The position numbers and the translations under genes are program-made. DNA of 64,000 nucleotides. It comes from Corallococcus macrosporus (GTDB lineage Bacteria > Myxococcota > Myxococcia > Myxococcales > Myxococcaceae). The DNA is taken from positions 2,495,001 to 2,559,000 of the forward strand of contig NZ_JAFIMU010000007.1 of assembly GCF_017302985.1 (NCBI RefSeq), in the 5' to 3' direction. Shown in pieces: positions 1-11,185 of this stretch. The notes below the pieces were generated by a model. The model was not told the origin of the DNA. It searched no databases and worked only from the letters and a program-made list of their open reading frames with translations. The first letter of the stretch is position 1, and each line of letters opens with the position of its first letter.

Positions 1-1996
<1,996 letters not shown>

Positions 1997-2180
1997 CCCC
2001 CTTCTCTTGCATGCCCCCTCGTGGGGAGTAAGGGACTCGGGGCCAAGGCCGAGGCCAGGACGCGTACGTCGCGTCCGCCCGGAAGACAGCTATTCTCAAA
2101 CGCGCTTCTTCAACTTCTGAAGAGGCTTCATTCAAGCGGAAGCTTGCAACTTACCCTTCGTATGCACCGTCAGTCGCTTT

Positions 2181-2297
<117 letters not shown>

Positions 2298-2305
2298 TCT
2301 TTTTG

Positions 2306-2345
2306 AAAGCCCCTGGTGCCGCAAGGCACCAGGGGCTTTGTCTTT
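2306..2345 (+). terminator. rRNA operon terminator hairpin
   Basis: A perfect 15-bp inverted repeat (2306-2320 with 2325-2339, AAAGCCCCTGGTGCC and its complement) closed by a GCAA tetraloop, followed by GTCTTTG. It sits about 9 nt past the 5S 3' end, where an rRNA operon terminator is expected. The T-run is short, so termination would depend mainly on the stable GC stem. Confidence 0.85.
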
Positions 2346-2420
2346 GCGGGCTTCGGTTCTGCCCGCTGCGGCCTCCGGCTTGAGCGCTGATCCGCGCTCG
2401 CGGGTGTCTGTCTTTGCGGC

Positions 2421-3278
2421 TCAGCCCAGCAGGCGGGCCACGAGAAACGCAGGCAGGGCGACGTAATAGAGCGCCCGGCAGGTCCATTCCGCGCCGATAC
2501 GGACGTTGCGTGCCCAGCTCGGGCCCAGCCATGCGGCGCTGAAACAGAACGCTTCCGCGAAGGCTCTCCAGAAGCAGCCAAACAACAACAACGCCAGGAA
2601 CACCGGCAGCCAGATGCGCACATAGGACGTGAGGTACGCCGTCCATCCATACATCTGGAGCTCTCCGAACGGCCCCCCGAAGGAGATGTACTGGTGGGCT
2701 CGAAAGAAGATGCCGGCGAGAACTCCGGGCACGAGGCCGTACTTCAACGCCTGGTCGTACCAGCGCCGACGCCACTTCTCGCTTCGGGCCTGCGCATACC
2801 TGACCCTCGGATCGATCCGTGCTTCTCCCCAAGTTCCCAGCGCGGCGAGCAGCCGCATGGGAGCCTGAACTTCCAGGCTCTGCTCAAACGCTCGCCCCGT
2901 GCGGAGCCGCAAGGTGAGGCCTGGTCCTGGAATGGGCAGACGCCACGGTTGGATGGACTCGAGTGCTTCGAACGGAATCTCGAAGTGCGCTCCTCCTGCC
3001 TGTGTGAGCAGCAGTCCCTCCGTGCGCACCGTGACCGTGGCCTTCGTGCCCAGGCGCAACAGGCGCAGCGCGATGAGCGGTAGCGCGGCTCCGACCACCA
3101 GGCCCGCTGCCAGTGGCTCGGGGAGCAGCGTCTGCGTGCCCGCGAGCACATCCTTGAAGAGCAGCGCGGTGGAGTAGCTGAGCGTGCCCAGCGCCACGAC
3201 GTGCAGGAGCGCTCCCAGTGCGCGCAGCCGAGGCGTGAAGGCGTGGACGGGGAAGGGGCCGGACGCGTCGACGGTCAT
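2421..3278 (-). CDS. Integral membrane protein with possible PH-like domain
   Basis: A 285-aa protein of unknown function. Two hydrophobic helices near the N-terminus (about residues 20-62) are followed by a soluble beta-rich stretch (about 70-130) whose pattern resembles the bacterial PH domains of YdbS/YdbT-type membrane proteins. Three more hydrophobic segments close the C-terminal half. The start at MTVDAS was chosen because it leaves an 80-bp divergent gap to the plus-strand gene at 3358; upstream in-frame Met codons would run into that gene. It lies downstream of the rRNA operon on the opposite strand, with no partner visible. The PH-like reading is inference from pattern only. Confidence 0.75.
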   Translation of the reverse strand: MTVDASGPFPVHAFTPRLRALGALLHVVALGTLSYSTALLFKDVLAGTQTLLPEPLAAGLVVGAALPLIALRLLRLGTKATVTVRTEGLLLTQAGGAHFEIPFEALESIQPWRLPIPGPGLTLRLRTGRAFEQSLEVQAPMRLLAALGTWGEARIDPRVRYAQARSEKWRRRWYDQALKYGLVPGVLAGIFFRAHQYISFGGPFGELQMYGWTAYLTSYVRIWLPVFLALLLFGCFWRAFAEAFCFSAAWLGPSWARNVRIGAEWTCRALYYVALPAFLVARLLG

Positions 3279-3357
3279 GGTAGGGCATGGCCGCGCGCGC
3301 ATTGCCTCGCTGCGAGCGGCTTCCGTAGCATACGCACCCTGGAGGCCCCCCGAGAAC

Positions 3358-3987
3358 ATGCGTTCCCCGCAGCCTGGCCCTGAGCGTCGCACCGATTCCG
3401 ATGGCGTGACGCGGGTGACGCCCTCGCGTGAGTCTCCTGGCGGCTTGGGGCCCTGGCTCATCGGTGGGGCCCTGGCCATCACCGCGCTGTGCGTGGGGCT
3501 CTGTCTCTGGTGGCTGTCTCGCCCCGTTCCCGTGGAGGACCTGCCTCCCATCGTGGTGGCCGCTCGCCCCGCTCCGGCGGCTCCTTCCGTGACACCGGCT
3601 CGTCCATCCGTGCGGCCTGCCGCCGTCCCTGTCGCCGCGCCCACTCCCTCAGAGGAGCCCGCTCCCATGCCCGTTGATGAGCCGCCCCCGCTGGAAGGCA
3701 AGAGCGGGACGGCCCTGTACCAGCGCGGCACCAAGCCGTTGAAGCGGGGGCTCGTCGTCCCTGATGACTTCGAGCTGCCCCCTGGCTTCATGCGCCACTA
3801 CCAGACGACGGATAACGGCCAGCCGCTCGCCGCCATCCTGATGTTCCATCCGGACTTCACGCCCAAGGACGCCAACGGGCAGCCCATCCCCATCCCCGAG
3901 AACCGCGTGGTTCCCGAGGAGCTGGCGCCCCCCGGCATGCCCCACCGGCTGCTGGAGATTCCTGTCGAGGATGAGGACTCGCAGTGA
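3358..3987 (+). CDS. Proline-rich single-pass membrane protein
   Basis: A 209-aa protein I do not recognise. After a polar N-terminus of about 30 residues there is one transmembrane helix (about 38-60), a Pro/Ala/Val-rich linker (about 65-120), and a compact C-terminal region ending in acidic residues. The topology suggests an inner-membrane anchor with a periplasmic domain on a flexible stalk. The ATG at 3358 has GGAGG at 3341-3345, a slightly long spacing. The TGA stop overlaps the ATG of lnt by one base (TGATG), so the two are translationally coupled; a role near the lipoprotein-maturation enzyme is possible but unproven. Confidence 0.75.
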   Translation: MRSPQPGPERRTDSDGVTRVTPSRESPGGLGPWLIGGALAITALCVGLCLWWLSRPVPVEDLPPIVVAARPAPAAPSVTPARPSVRPAAVPVAAPTPSEEPAPMPVDEPPPLEGKSGTALYQRGTKPLKRGLVVPDDFELPPGFMRHYQTTDNGQPLAAILMFHPDFTPKDANGQPIPIPENRVVPEELAPPGMPHRLLEIPVEDEDSQ

Positions 3988-5603
3988 TGTCCGTGAAGGG
4001 GTGGGCCGGGGCGCTCCTGGGCGTCGCGGCGACCACCGTGCTGTTCGCGGCGTTTGGACAGCTGCAAACGGGTTGGGTGTGGCTGGGCGCGGTAGCCATG
4101 GCGCCGTGGCTGGCGGCGGTGGATCGGGTTTCGTCGGCTCGGGGGGCCCTGGGCCTGGGCGTCCTGCTGTCGGTGACGTTCACCGCGGCGGTGTTCGGCT
4201 GGTTCCCGGGTGCCATCTCCGCGTATTCGCGTGCGCCGGTGTGGCTGTGCTGGGGCGTGTTCCTGCTCATCGCTCCCGTGCTGGAGCTCCAGTTCCTCAC
4301 CGCTGCCTGGGTGCGGTGGTATGCGCGTCGGCAGGTCGGGGACGCCACGCGGCTGGCTTGGATTCCTCCCGTGCTCACCGCGCTCGCTTATGTGGGCACT
4401 GAGTGGTTCGCGCCCAAGCTGTTCGCCGAGACGCTGGGCCACGGCCTCTATGCTTCCGAGACGCTGCGCCAGGGCGCGGATGTGGCGGGCGCTCCGGGCC
4501 TGACGCTGGTCCTGCTGCTCATCAACGAGTGTGCCGTCTCGGTGGCTCGGGGGCTGGCTTCCCGGCGGACCTTGCGGCTGGGGCCGGTGGTCGTGGCAGC
4601 CGTGCTGGCTGTGTCGGGCTGGGGATATGGACGGGTGCGGTTGGGGCAGGTGCGTGCGGCGGTGCACTCGGCTCCGGCGCTGGTGGTGGGGGCGGTGCAG
4701 GCGAACATCACCAACATCGAGAAGCTGGCCGCGGAGCAGGGGACCTACGAAGTCGTCCGCAACATCCTGGATACGCATTACGCGATGTCGGATGCGTTGC
4801 TGCGCTCGGCGCCGCTGGACCTGCTGGTGTGGCCGGAGACGGTGTATCCGACGACGTTCGGGACTCCGAAGAGCGAGGACGGCGGTGCCCTGGATGATGA
4901 GATCCGTGGGTGGGTCGCCGAGCGTGGCGTGCCGCTGGTGTTCGGCACATACGACCTGGATGGCGATCGCGAGTTCAACGCCGCCATGTTCCTGGGGCCC
5001 TCCGCCGCGGGCGAATTGGCGCAGACCGCCTACCGCAAGACGATGCTGTTTCCGCTCACGGAGTGGGTCCCGGATGCGGTGGATACGCCCACGCTGCGCG
5101 CCTGGCTTCCGTGGACCGGCCGGTGGAAGCGTGGTCCGGGGCCTCGGTTGGTGGACTTCCGGTTGAACGGCGGCCGGGTGCTCAAGGTCGCTCCGCTCAT
5201 CTGCTACGAGGCGCTCTTTCCCAACTACGTCGCGGCGGAGGTTCGCCAGGGCGCGGATCTGCTCCTCACGCTGTCGAATGACTCGTGGTTCTCCGGAACG
5301 TCTGCGCCCCGGTTGCACCTGATGCATGCGGCCTTTCGCAGCATCGAGACGCGCACGGCCCAGGTGCGGGTGACCAACTCGGGCATCTCCGCGTTCATTG
5401 ATCCGGCCGGCACTTGGACGTCCGAGCTGGAGGACAACCAGCGCGCCAGCACCGTGATGCGGGTGCCGACGGCGGAGCGTCTGAGCTCGCTCGCGGGTGC
5501 ATGGGGGGACTGGCTGGGACCCGTGGCGCTCGTGCTGACCGTGGTGCTGGCGGTGTGGATCCGTCGGCGCGGCGCGGAGCGGCCGGGGCGTGTCCCGGTG
5601 TGA
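3987..5603 (+). CDS. lnt: Apolipoprotein N-acyltransferase
   Basis: Lnt transfers an acyl chain from phospholipid to the alpha-amino group of the lipid-modified N-terminal cysteine of lipoproteins, the last maturation step in the inner membrane. Visible features are a run of N-terminal transmembrane helices (about 1-215) and then a nitrilase-fold periplasmic domain. The Glu-Lys-Cys triad sits at about E284 (WPETVYP), K351 (YRKTMLFP) and C406 (LICYEALF). A C-terminal membrane helix follows. Length (538 aa) is typical. The ATG at 3987 overlaps the upstream stop; a GTG one codon earlier (3984) is an alternative. The many lipobox proteins in this window are its presumed substrates. Confidence 0.96.
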   Translation: MSVKGWAGALLGVAATTVLFAAFGQLQTGWVWLGAVAMAPWLAAVDRVSSARGALGLGVLLSVTFTAAVFGWFPGAISAYSRAPVWLCWGVFLLIAPVLELQFLTAAWVRWYARRQVGDATRLAWIPPVLTALAYVGTEWFAPKLFAETLGHGLYASETLRQGADVAGAPGLTLVLLLINECAVSVARGLASRRTLRLGPVVVAAVLAVSGWGYGRVRLGQVRAAVHSAPALVVGAVQANITNIEKLAAEQGTYEVVRNILDTHYAMSDALLRSAPLDLLVWPETVYPTTFGTPKSEDGGALDDEIRGWVAERGVPLVFGTYDLDGDREFNAAMFLGPSAAGELAQTAYRKTMLFPLTEWVPDAVDTPTLRAWLPWTGRWKRGPGPRLVDFRLNGGRVLKVAPLICYEALFPNYVAAEVRQGADLLLTLSNDSWFSGTSAPRLHLMHAAFRSIETRTAQVRVTNSGISAFIDPAGTWTSELEDNQRASTVMRVPTAERLSSLAGAWGDWLGPVALVLTVVLAVWIRRRGAERPGRVPV

Positions 5604-5609
5604 CGATGC

Positions 5610-6509
5610 TCAGGCTGCTTCGGCCTTCTGGGCGGTGAGTTGAGCGTCTGTCTTTGGCTTCTGGGCGATGACCTGGATCTCTCTTCGCATGTGCGTGAGC
5701 CGGCACACCTGCACCCAGGCCCAGAGGAAGGCGAAGCGCACATACTCGTAGGGGGCTCGGACTCCCTTCGCCAGTCTCCGGCGGAGGATGTCCTTGCCCG
5801 CCTTCACCGGGTGCATGCCGGCCCTGGCGCAGGCGTCCGCGAGGTTGTGCTCGTAGAAGTAGACGTGGTGCTGCCAGCCTCTGCGGTCCGGCCGGAACGA
5901 GCGGCCCTTCCGGGGCATCACGATGATCTTGTAGTACGCCGCGTCCGGGACGATGACGAAGGCCACGCCTCCCGGCCTCAACACGCGTTGGATTTCGCGC
6001 AGCCCGTCCATGGGCTGGTCCACGTGCTCCAGCGTGTGCTTGAGCGTGATGATGTCGAAGGACGCGTCCGGGAACGGCATCTGCGTCAGTGAGCCGTACT
6101 CGGCCGTGTAGCCCCGCTCGCGGCAGAGGTTCACCGAGAACTGCGAGTAGTCCAGCCCCGTGGCCTTCAGCCCTGCTCGCCGCGCTGCTTCCAGCACGTA
6201 GCCCGCGGAACAGCCGACATCCAGCAGGTCCTTCGCGTGCGGCGCGTACTCCAGGCACACCAGCACCTGCCGCAGGCACTTGCGCACCCGGTGGTCCCAG
6301 CGGCTCAGGTACTTCGCGCGGTTGTGCTTGAAGTACTTCTCCTCGTAGCCGTCGCCGAGGCCCGGCTGCTGCTCGCGCTTGTAGATGAGCCCGCAGCCCG
6401 TGCAACGGCCGTAGCTCAGCTCGCGGAACGCAACGACCGGACGGGATCCGGTCTCCTTGCAGACGGGACAGGCGGAGTAGAAGGGAGCAAGCATCGCGGG
6501 TCGCACCAT
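5610..6509 (-). CDS. Class I SAM methyltransferase with N-terminal zinc ribbon
   Basis: A 299-aa methyltransferase. An N-terminal Cys4 zinc ribbon (CPVC near residue 14 and CTGC near residue 36) precedes a Rossmann-fold domain with SAM motif I LLDVGCSAGY (about 94-103), a motif II-like acidic region, and the post-I LRPGGV loop. This architecture is common among methyltransferases of polysaccharide and secondary-metabolite clusters, but the substrate cannot be read from the sequence and no biosynthetic neighbours are present. It is convergent with lnt, with a 6-bp gap. The ATG at 6509 has GAGG upstream; MLAPFY five codons in is a possible alternative start. Confidence 0.88.
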   Translation of the reverse strand: MVRPAMLAPFYSACPVCKETGSRPVVAFRELSYGRCTGCGLIYKREQQPGLGDGYEEKYFKHNRAKYLSRWDHRVRKCLRQVLVCLEYAPHAKDLLDVGCSAGYVLEAARRAGLKATGLDYSQFSVNLCRERGYTAEYGSLTQMPFPDASFDIITLKHTLEHVDQPMDGLREIQRVLRPGGVAFVIVPDAAYYKIIVMPRKGRSFRPDRRGWQHHVYFYEHNLADACARAGMHPVKAGKDILRRRLAKGVRAPYEYVRFAFLWAWVQVCRLTHMRREIQVIAQKPKTDAQLTAQKAEAA

Positions 6510-6558
6510 CGGGTGCCTCGTTCCGGAGTGTCAATCCCACCCGGAACGCAGACGCGCC

Positions 6559-7767
6559 TCAAGCCTTCGCCGCTGCCCGCTTCGCCAGGCCGAGCGCTCC
6601 CAGGGCGAGCAGGGCGGCGATGGCCACTCCCAGAGCCATGGGCCTCGCGGTGCCGTCGTGGCTCGCGCTCACCGCCGCGGAGGCTCCAGCCGCCAGCATG
6701 AACTGGAGCGCTCCCAGCACCGCTGACGCGATGCCTGCCTGCTTCGCGTGCTGCTCCATCGCCAGCGCCGTCGCGTTCGGCGTGATGGCTCCCAGGCTGG
6801 AGACGAACACGAACAGCGACAGCGCGATGCCCCACAGCCCACCAAAGCCCGTCGAGGCCACCGCCACCAGCACCACCCCCGCGAGCGCGGCGATGCGCAC
6901 CGATTGCTTCAACACGCGCTCCGGTGACGAGCGCGCCAGGAGCCAGTGGTTGAGCTGCGACACCGCCACCAGCCCCGCGGCGTTCGCTCCGAAGAACCAG
7001 CCGAAGTGCTCCGGCTTCACACCGTGCAACGTGATGAACACGAACGGTGAGCCGCCGATGTACGCGAACATCCCTGCCTGCGAGAGCCCCGCCGCCAGCG
7101 CGGGCCCCAGGAAGTCCGGCGCCTTCGTGATGCCCCACATGGCCCGGAACGGGCTGGACCGGGGCTCTCCGTTCCTCGGTGGCGCGGTTTCCGGCAGGAT
7201 GACGAAGGCCGCTCCCAGCGCGAGGAGGCCGATGACCGCGTGGCTTCCGAAGATGGCTCGCCAGCCCGCGGCCCTGAGCACCCAGCCGCCCAGCAGCGGG
7301 GCGAGAATCGGCGCCAGGCCCATCACCAGCACCAGGCGCGACATCATGCGTGCCGCCGCTGATCCCGAGTGCAGGTCCCTCACGACGGCTCGGGAGGTCA
7401 CCATGCCCACCGAACCGCCCAGCGCCTGCACGAACCGGCACGCCGCCAGCACCTCCGCCGAGGGCGCGGTCGCGCAGCCGATGGAGCCCAGCACGTACAG
7501 CAGCAGGCCCACGTAGAGCGGCTTCGTGCGGCCGAACCGGTCGCTCACCGGACCGGAGAGGAGCTGCCCCACCGCGAGCCCCGCGAAGAACGTGGCCAGG
7601 GTTCGCTCCACCTCGCCGGCGGTCGCGTGCAGCGACTCGCCGATGGAGGGGAACGCCGGCAGGTACATGTCGATGGACAGCGGCCCGAAGCCGATGAGCG
7701 TCCCCAGCAGGAGGATCAGCCCGGGGCCCTCCGTGGAGCGGGACAGCTTGGGCGTGGCGGTCGTCAT
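6559..7767 (-). CDS. MFS multidrug efflux transporter, Bcr/CflA type
   Basis: A 402-aa drug/proton antiporter with 12 predicted membrane helices. The loop after TM2 carries the major-facilitator motif A (GPVSDRFGRTKPL), and TM5 carries an antiporter motif-C-like run (GLAPILAPLLGG) characteristic of Bcr/CflA exporters. Its ATG overlaps the TGA of the TetR gene (ATGA, 7764-7767), so regulator and pump are translationally coupled. The start at MTTATP was chosen for this overlap; the upstream extension is arginine-rich and out of character. Substrate unknown. Expression is probably controlled by the TetR protein through the operator at 8401-8430. Confidence 0.93.
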   Translation of the reverse strand: MTTATPKLSRSTEGPGLILLLGTLIGFGPLSIDMYLPAFPSIGESLHATAGEVERTLATFFAGLAVGQLLSGPVSDRFGRTKPLYVGLLLYVLGSIGCATAPSAEVLAACRFVQALGGSVGMVTSRAVVRDLHSGSAAARMMSRLVLVMGLAPILAPLLGGWVLRAAGWRAIFGSHAVIGLLALGAAFVILPETAPPRNGEPRSSPFRAMWGITKAPDFLGPALAAGLSQAGMFAYIGGSPFVFITLHGVKPEHFGWFFGANAAGLVAVSQLNHWLLARSSPERVLKQSVRIAALAGVVLVAVASTGFGGLWGIALSLFVFVSSLGAITPNATALAMEQHAKQAGIASAVLGALQFMLAAGASAAVSASHDGTARPMALGVAIAALLALGALGLAKRAAAKA

Positions 7768-8390
7768 CTCGCGGTCCTCTTCCGTGGCTTCTTCCGGGCG
7801 CGTGCCGGTGCCTGCCCTGGCGTCAGCAACACGCGCAGGAGCTGGCGCAGGACGGCTTCGTCGTCGCCGGGGGCGTAGGTGACGCCTCCCACGTGGGCGT
7901 TGAAACAGCGGGCCTCCAGCGCTCCGCAGAGCGCTTCCGCCACGGCCCTCGGCTCGGCCAGGTCCACCCTTCCGGCCCGCTTCGCGCGCGTGAGCCACTT
8001 CGTCAGGCCCTCTCGCAGCGCGACCGGGGGCGGCGTCTCCAACTGCATGGCCCTGGCGCCGCCCAGCACCGAGTAGTGCAACACGAACAACCAGGGCACC
8101 AGCTGGCGCAGGAAGTCCCGGTGGTGCAGCAGCGCTTCCAGGAGCTGGTCCTCCACGGAGGCGTCGTCCCTTGGTCCGGGCTCCAGCAGCGCCAGCGCGG
8201 TGGGCCGCACAGGGCGGAGGGCTCGCGACATCAGCGCCTCCTTGGTCCCTACCCGGTGCAGCAGCGCCGCCTGTGAGATGCCCAGCCGCTTCGCGATGTC
8301 CTGCAGCGGAGCGGACGGACCCTGGGCCAGGAACACGGCTCGGGCGGCTTCGTCGATCTCCTGGTCGAGGACGCGTGGGGGACGGGACAT
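7764..8390 (-). CDS. TetR-family transcriptional regulator
   Basis: A 208-aa one-component repressor-type regulator. Residues about 8-55 form the TetR helix-turn-helix (helix 2-3 region DIAKRLGISQAALLHRVGTK), and the rest is an alpha-helical ligand-binding domain of no recognisable subfamily, ending in a basic tail. It is the first gene of a two-gene unit with the MFS exporter, which it overlaps by 4 nt. A good inverted repeat lies 11-40 nt upstream of its start, so autoregulation of the whole unit is likely. Confidence 0.92.
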   Translation of the reverse strand: MSRPPRVLDQEIDEAARAVFLAQGPSAPLQDIAKRLGISQAALLHRVGTKEALMSRALRPVRPTALALLEPGPRDDASVEDQLLEALLHHRDFLRQLVPWLFVLHYSVLGGARAMQLETPPPVALREGLTKWLTRAKRAGRVDLAEPRAVAEALCGALEARCFNAHVGGVTYAPGDDEAVLRQLLRVLLTPGQAPARARKKPRKRTAR

Positions 8391-8400
8391 GGGCGCGGGG

Positions 8401-8430
8401 GATTAGTTACTGACTGGTAGGTAACCAATC
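8401..8430 (-). promoter_or_regulatory. Probable TetR operator (inverted repeat)
   Basis: Half-sites GATTAGTTAC (8401-8410) and GTAACCAATC (8421-8430) are reverse complements at 9 of 10 positions. The inner 18 bases fit the symmetric pattern TTACnnACnnGTnnGTAA, a form seen for TetR-family operators. The element ends 11 nt from the ATG of the TetR gene, overlapping where its promoter must lie. That makes it the likely autoregulatory site for tetR and the efflux pump. Confidence 0.7.
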
Positions 8431-8492
8431 CACGCAGGCCCTGCAAGGGGCCCGTCCTTCCGGGCCCCCTGTGTTCTTGCTTCCGAGGCGCT

Positions 8493-10016
8493 CTAGAGGC
8501 GCCCGGCCTTGAGCTCGCCCACCAGGTGCGCGCAGGCGCGGACGGTGAGGGCCATCATCGTCAGGGTGGGGTTCTGCGGGCCCTGCGAGGGGAAGCAGGA
8601 GCCGTCCATGACGTAGAGGTTGGGCACGTCCCAGCTCTGGTTGAAGGCGTTGAGCACGGACGTCTTCGGGTCCTTGCCCATGCGCGCGGTGCCCACCTCG
8701 TGGATGGCCATGCCCGGATGGGAGAGCGTCTTGTTGACCTTCTCCACCGTGCAGCCCGCCTCCTCCAGCATCTCCAGGCAGGACGTGGCCGCGTCCTCCG
8801 TCATCTTCAGCTCGTTGTCCGAGTGCCGGCACTCGATGTGCGCCGCCGGGATGCCCCAGCGGTCCTTCACCGTGGCGCTCAGCGTGACCCGGTTCTCCGA
8901 GCGGGGGATCATCTCTCCGAAGGGCACCATGTGCATCTGGTCGTCGAAGGTGAAGATCTGCACGCCGTAGCCTCGCGCGAACTGCGGGTGGCGCTCGCTG
9001 ACGTTGCGGAACTGGGGGACGTACGCCCAGCCGTGCTCCTTCTGCTGCAGGTGCGCGGGCAGGTTCATCCGCGCCTCGATGCCGCGCAGGTACATGTGGT
9101 CCATCAGGTGCCGGCCCACGAGGCCCGAGCTGTTCGCCAGGCCGTCCGGGAACGCCCGGTTGCGCGAGTGCAACAGCAACCGCGTGGATTCAATGGTGCC
9201 CGCGGACACCACCACCACCTTCGCGCGGACTTCCTCCGACGTGCCGGAGTTCGCGTCGATGAAGGACACCCCCGTCACCTTGCCCGTGGCCGGGTCGTGC
9301 AGGATGTGGCTGGCGATGGCGTGCGAGCGCAGCGTCAGGCGCCCCGTCTTCAGCGCCGCGGGGATGGTCACCGGCGCGTTCGCGGTCCGGCGCGCGACGA
9401 CGTGACGCTCGGGCCAGCGGGCCTTCACCTTCTCCCGCAGGCGGACCTCGCCGGGGGACAACGGCGCGGGGCCGGAGAAGACGGAGTCCGGCAGCGTGTC
9501 CACGCCGTCCGAGTTGCCGCGCAGGCCCATCCACCGCTCCACGACTTCGTAGGACGGCGCCAGGTCCGCGAGCGTCAGCGGCCAGTCCGGGCTCAGCCCG
9601 TCCAGGCTGCCTGCCCGGAAGTTGAAGTCGGACAGCCGGTAGAACTGGCGGCCGTGGCTCCTCACGCCGGTGCGGCCGCCTACCTGCCTCGCGCGGATCC
9701 AGGCGAACGGCGCGTCGTCCGGCGTCGTGTAGGGGTTGTCCACGTCATCCACGAAGGCGTGCGGATGGAAGGGCCAGGCAAAGCTCGTGGACTGCACGGA
9801 CTGGCGCGACGTGCGGCCGGAGTCCGACTCGATGCGGTATCCCAGCTTCTGCTTCACGCGGTGCATCAGGTGGAGCGCCCGGTCCGCCTTCTCGCTCCGG
9901 CCCGCTTCCAGCACCAGCACCTGGAGCCCGGCCTCCGTCAGCTGCTTGGCGGCCCAACCGCCACAGGCCCCGGAACCCACCACCACTGCGTCATAGACCG
10001 TCTTCGACGTCTTCAT
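8493..10016 (-). CDS. GMC-family FAD-dependent oxidoreductase
   Basis: A 507-aa flavoprotein of the glucose-methanol-choline oxidoreductase family. The ADP-binding motif VVGSGACGG (about 13-21) opens the protein, followed by the FAD-contacting VLEAG strand. The C-terminal catalytic region has HEVGTARMG (His of the active site) and the closing YVMDGSCFPSQGPQNP motif that binds FAD. GMC enzymes oxidise alcohols, sugars or sterols; the substrate here is not predictable. There is no Tat or Sec signal, so it appears cytoplasmic. It stands alone between the TetR unit and a divergent hydrolase. Confidence 0.92.
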   Translation of the reverse strand: MKTSKTVYDAVVVGSGACGGWAAKQLTEAGLQVLVLEAGRSEKADRALHLMHRVKQKLGYRIESDSGRTSRQSVQSTSFAWPFHPHAFVDDVDNPYTTPDDAPFAWIRARQVGGRTGVRSHGRQFYRLSDFNFRAGSLDGLSPDWPLTLADLAPSYEVVERWMGLRGNSDGVDTLPDSVFSGPAPLSPGEVRLREKVKARWPERHVVARRTANAPVTIPAALKTGRLTLRSHAIASHILHDPATGKVTGVSFIDANSGTSEEVRAKVVVVSAGTIESTRLLLHSRNRAFPDGLANSSGLVGRHLMDHMYLRGIEARMNLPAHLQQKEHGWAYVPQFRNVSERHPQFARGYGVQIFTFDDQMHMVPFGEMIPRSENRVTLSATVKDRWGIPAAHIECRHSDNELKMTEDAATSCLEMLEEAGCTVEKVNKTLSHPGMAIHEVGTARMGKDPKTSVLNAFNQSWDVPNLYVMDGSCFPSQGPQNPTLTMMALTVRACAHLVGELKAGRL

Positions 10017-10188
10017 GGCCTGCTCACCCGGACGGTCTTTCTGCCGCCGCTGCTAAAGTTCGCCTAAACTGTAAACCAGGGGCCCGTTGGTGCCTATAGG
10101 GTCTAAGTGCCTGGAGGGTGCCAACACAAGCCCGGGGCGGTGGCTTCCGCCTCTGGTAGAGGTCGCTTGCTGTCGGAGAGGGGCGGAC

Positions 10189-11178
10189 ATGGCTGGGCTC
10201 TTGAAGCGGATCCGGTGGGGGCGGGTGCTGGGCGTGCTGGTGCTGCCCGTCCTGGTGGCGGCGCTGGCGCTGGCCGGCCGCGCGGCGTGGCGTTCCGAGC
10301 AGTACTTCCACTACCCGAAGCCGGCGGCGGTGCTGCCCGCGGACTTCGCCTCCGCGCGCGAGGTGACGCTGCGCACGGACGACGGGGTGGAGCTGCGCGG
10401 CTGGTACGTGCCTTCACGGAACAAGGCGGCGTGGGTGCTGGCGCACGGCCTGTCGCAGACGCGCATGGACCTGCTGCCCGAGGCCCGGGTGCTGCGCGAC
10501 GCGGGCTATGGGGTGCTGCTGTTCGACCTGCGCGCGCATGGGCAGAGCGGCGGCGAGACGTCCACCTGGGGCGACAAGGAGCGCCAGGATGTGCGCGCGG
10601 CGCTGGCGTACGTGCGGGCGCAGCCGGACGTGGACCCTGCTCGCGTGGGACTGCTGGGGTTCTCCATCGGGTCCGCGGCGGCGGCGGAGGTGGCGGCGAA
10701 GGACCCGCGGGTCGCGGCGGTGGTGCTGCTGTCGCCGTTCAACACGCTGTGGCTGGCGGCGGCGTATGACTTCCGGCGCTTTGGCGTGGTGACGCAGACG
10801 GGGGCGCTGATTCCGTTCTGGCGCCGGGGCATCGCGCTGGACGAGGTGCGGACCCTCGACGCGGTGGACCGCATCCAGCCCCGGCCCCTGTTCATCGTCG
10901 CGGGGACGGAGGAGTCCGGGCAGCCGCTGCTGGACGAGCTGTTCGCCCACGTCGCGCCGTATGCCCAGACGTGGCGCATCCCCGGCGCGTCGCATGGCAA
11001 CTTCGCCGCGACCGCGCCCGAGGAGTATCCGCGCCGGCTGCGGGAGTTCGCGGATGCGGCGTTGAAGCCCGTGGCGGGAGTGCCCGCCGAGGTGGAGAAG
11101 CCCGCGGCGCCGGCCGGGGAGACGAAGAAGGCTCCGGCGAAGAAGCCTTCTCGGCGGACGAAGGCGGGCGCCCGCTAG
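10189..11178 (+). CDS. Membrane-anchored alpha/beta hydrolase
   Basis: A 329-aa serine hydrolase with one N-terminal transmembrane helix (about 9-28), which places the hydrolase domain outside the inner membrane. The nucleophile elbow is GFSIGS (Ser159), the oxyanion-side strand reads LAHGLSQ, and the catalytic His lies in ASHGNF near residue 267. The fold resembles the FrsA/YqkD group with an N-terminal strand TDDGVELRGWYVP. The last 40 residues are Ala/Lys/Pro-rich and probably disordered. The ATG at 10189 has GGAG ten bases upstream and was preferred to the in-frame start at 10087, which lacks an SD. It converges on the retron RT gene with a 7-bp gap. Confidence 0.85.
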   Translation: MAGLLKRIRWGRVLGVLVLPVLVAALALAGRAAWRSEQYFHYPKPAAVLPADFASAREVTLRTDDGVELRGWYVPSRNKAAWVLAHGLSQTRMDLLPEARVLRDAGYGVLLFDLRAHGQSGGETSTWGDKERQDVRAALAYVRAQPDVDPARVGLLGFSIGSAAAAEVAAKDPRVAAVVLLSPFNTLWLAAAYDFRRFGVVTQTGALIPFWRRGIALDEVRTLDAVDRIQPRPLFIVAGTEESGQPLLDELFAHVAPYAQTWRIPGASHGNFAATAPEEYPRRLREFADAALKPVAGVPAEVEKPAAPAGETKKAPAKKPSRRTKAGAR

Positions 11179-11185
11179 GTCCGCG

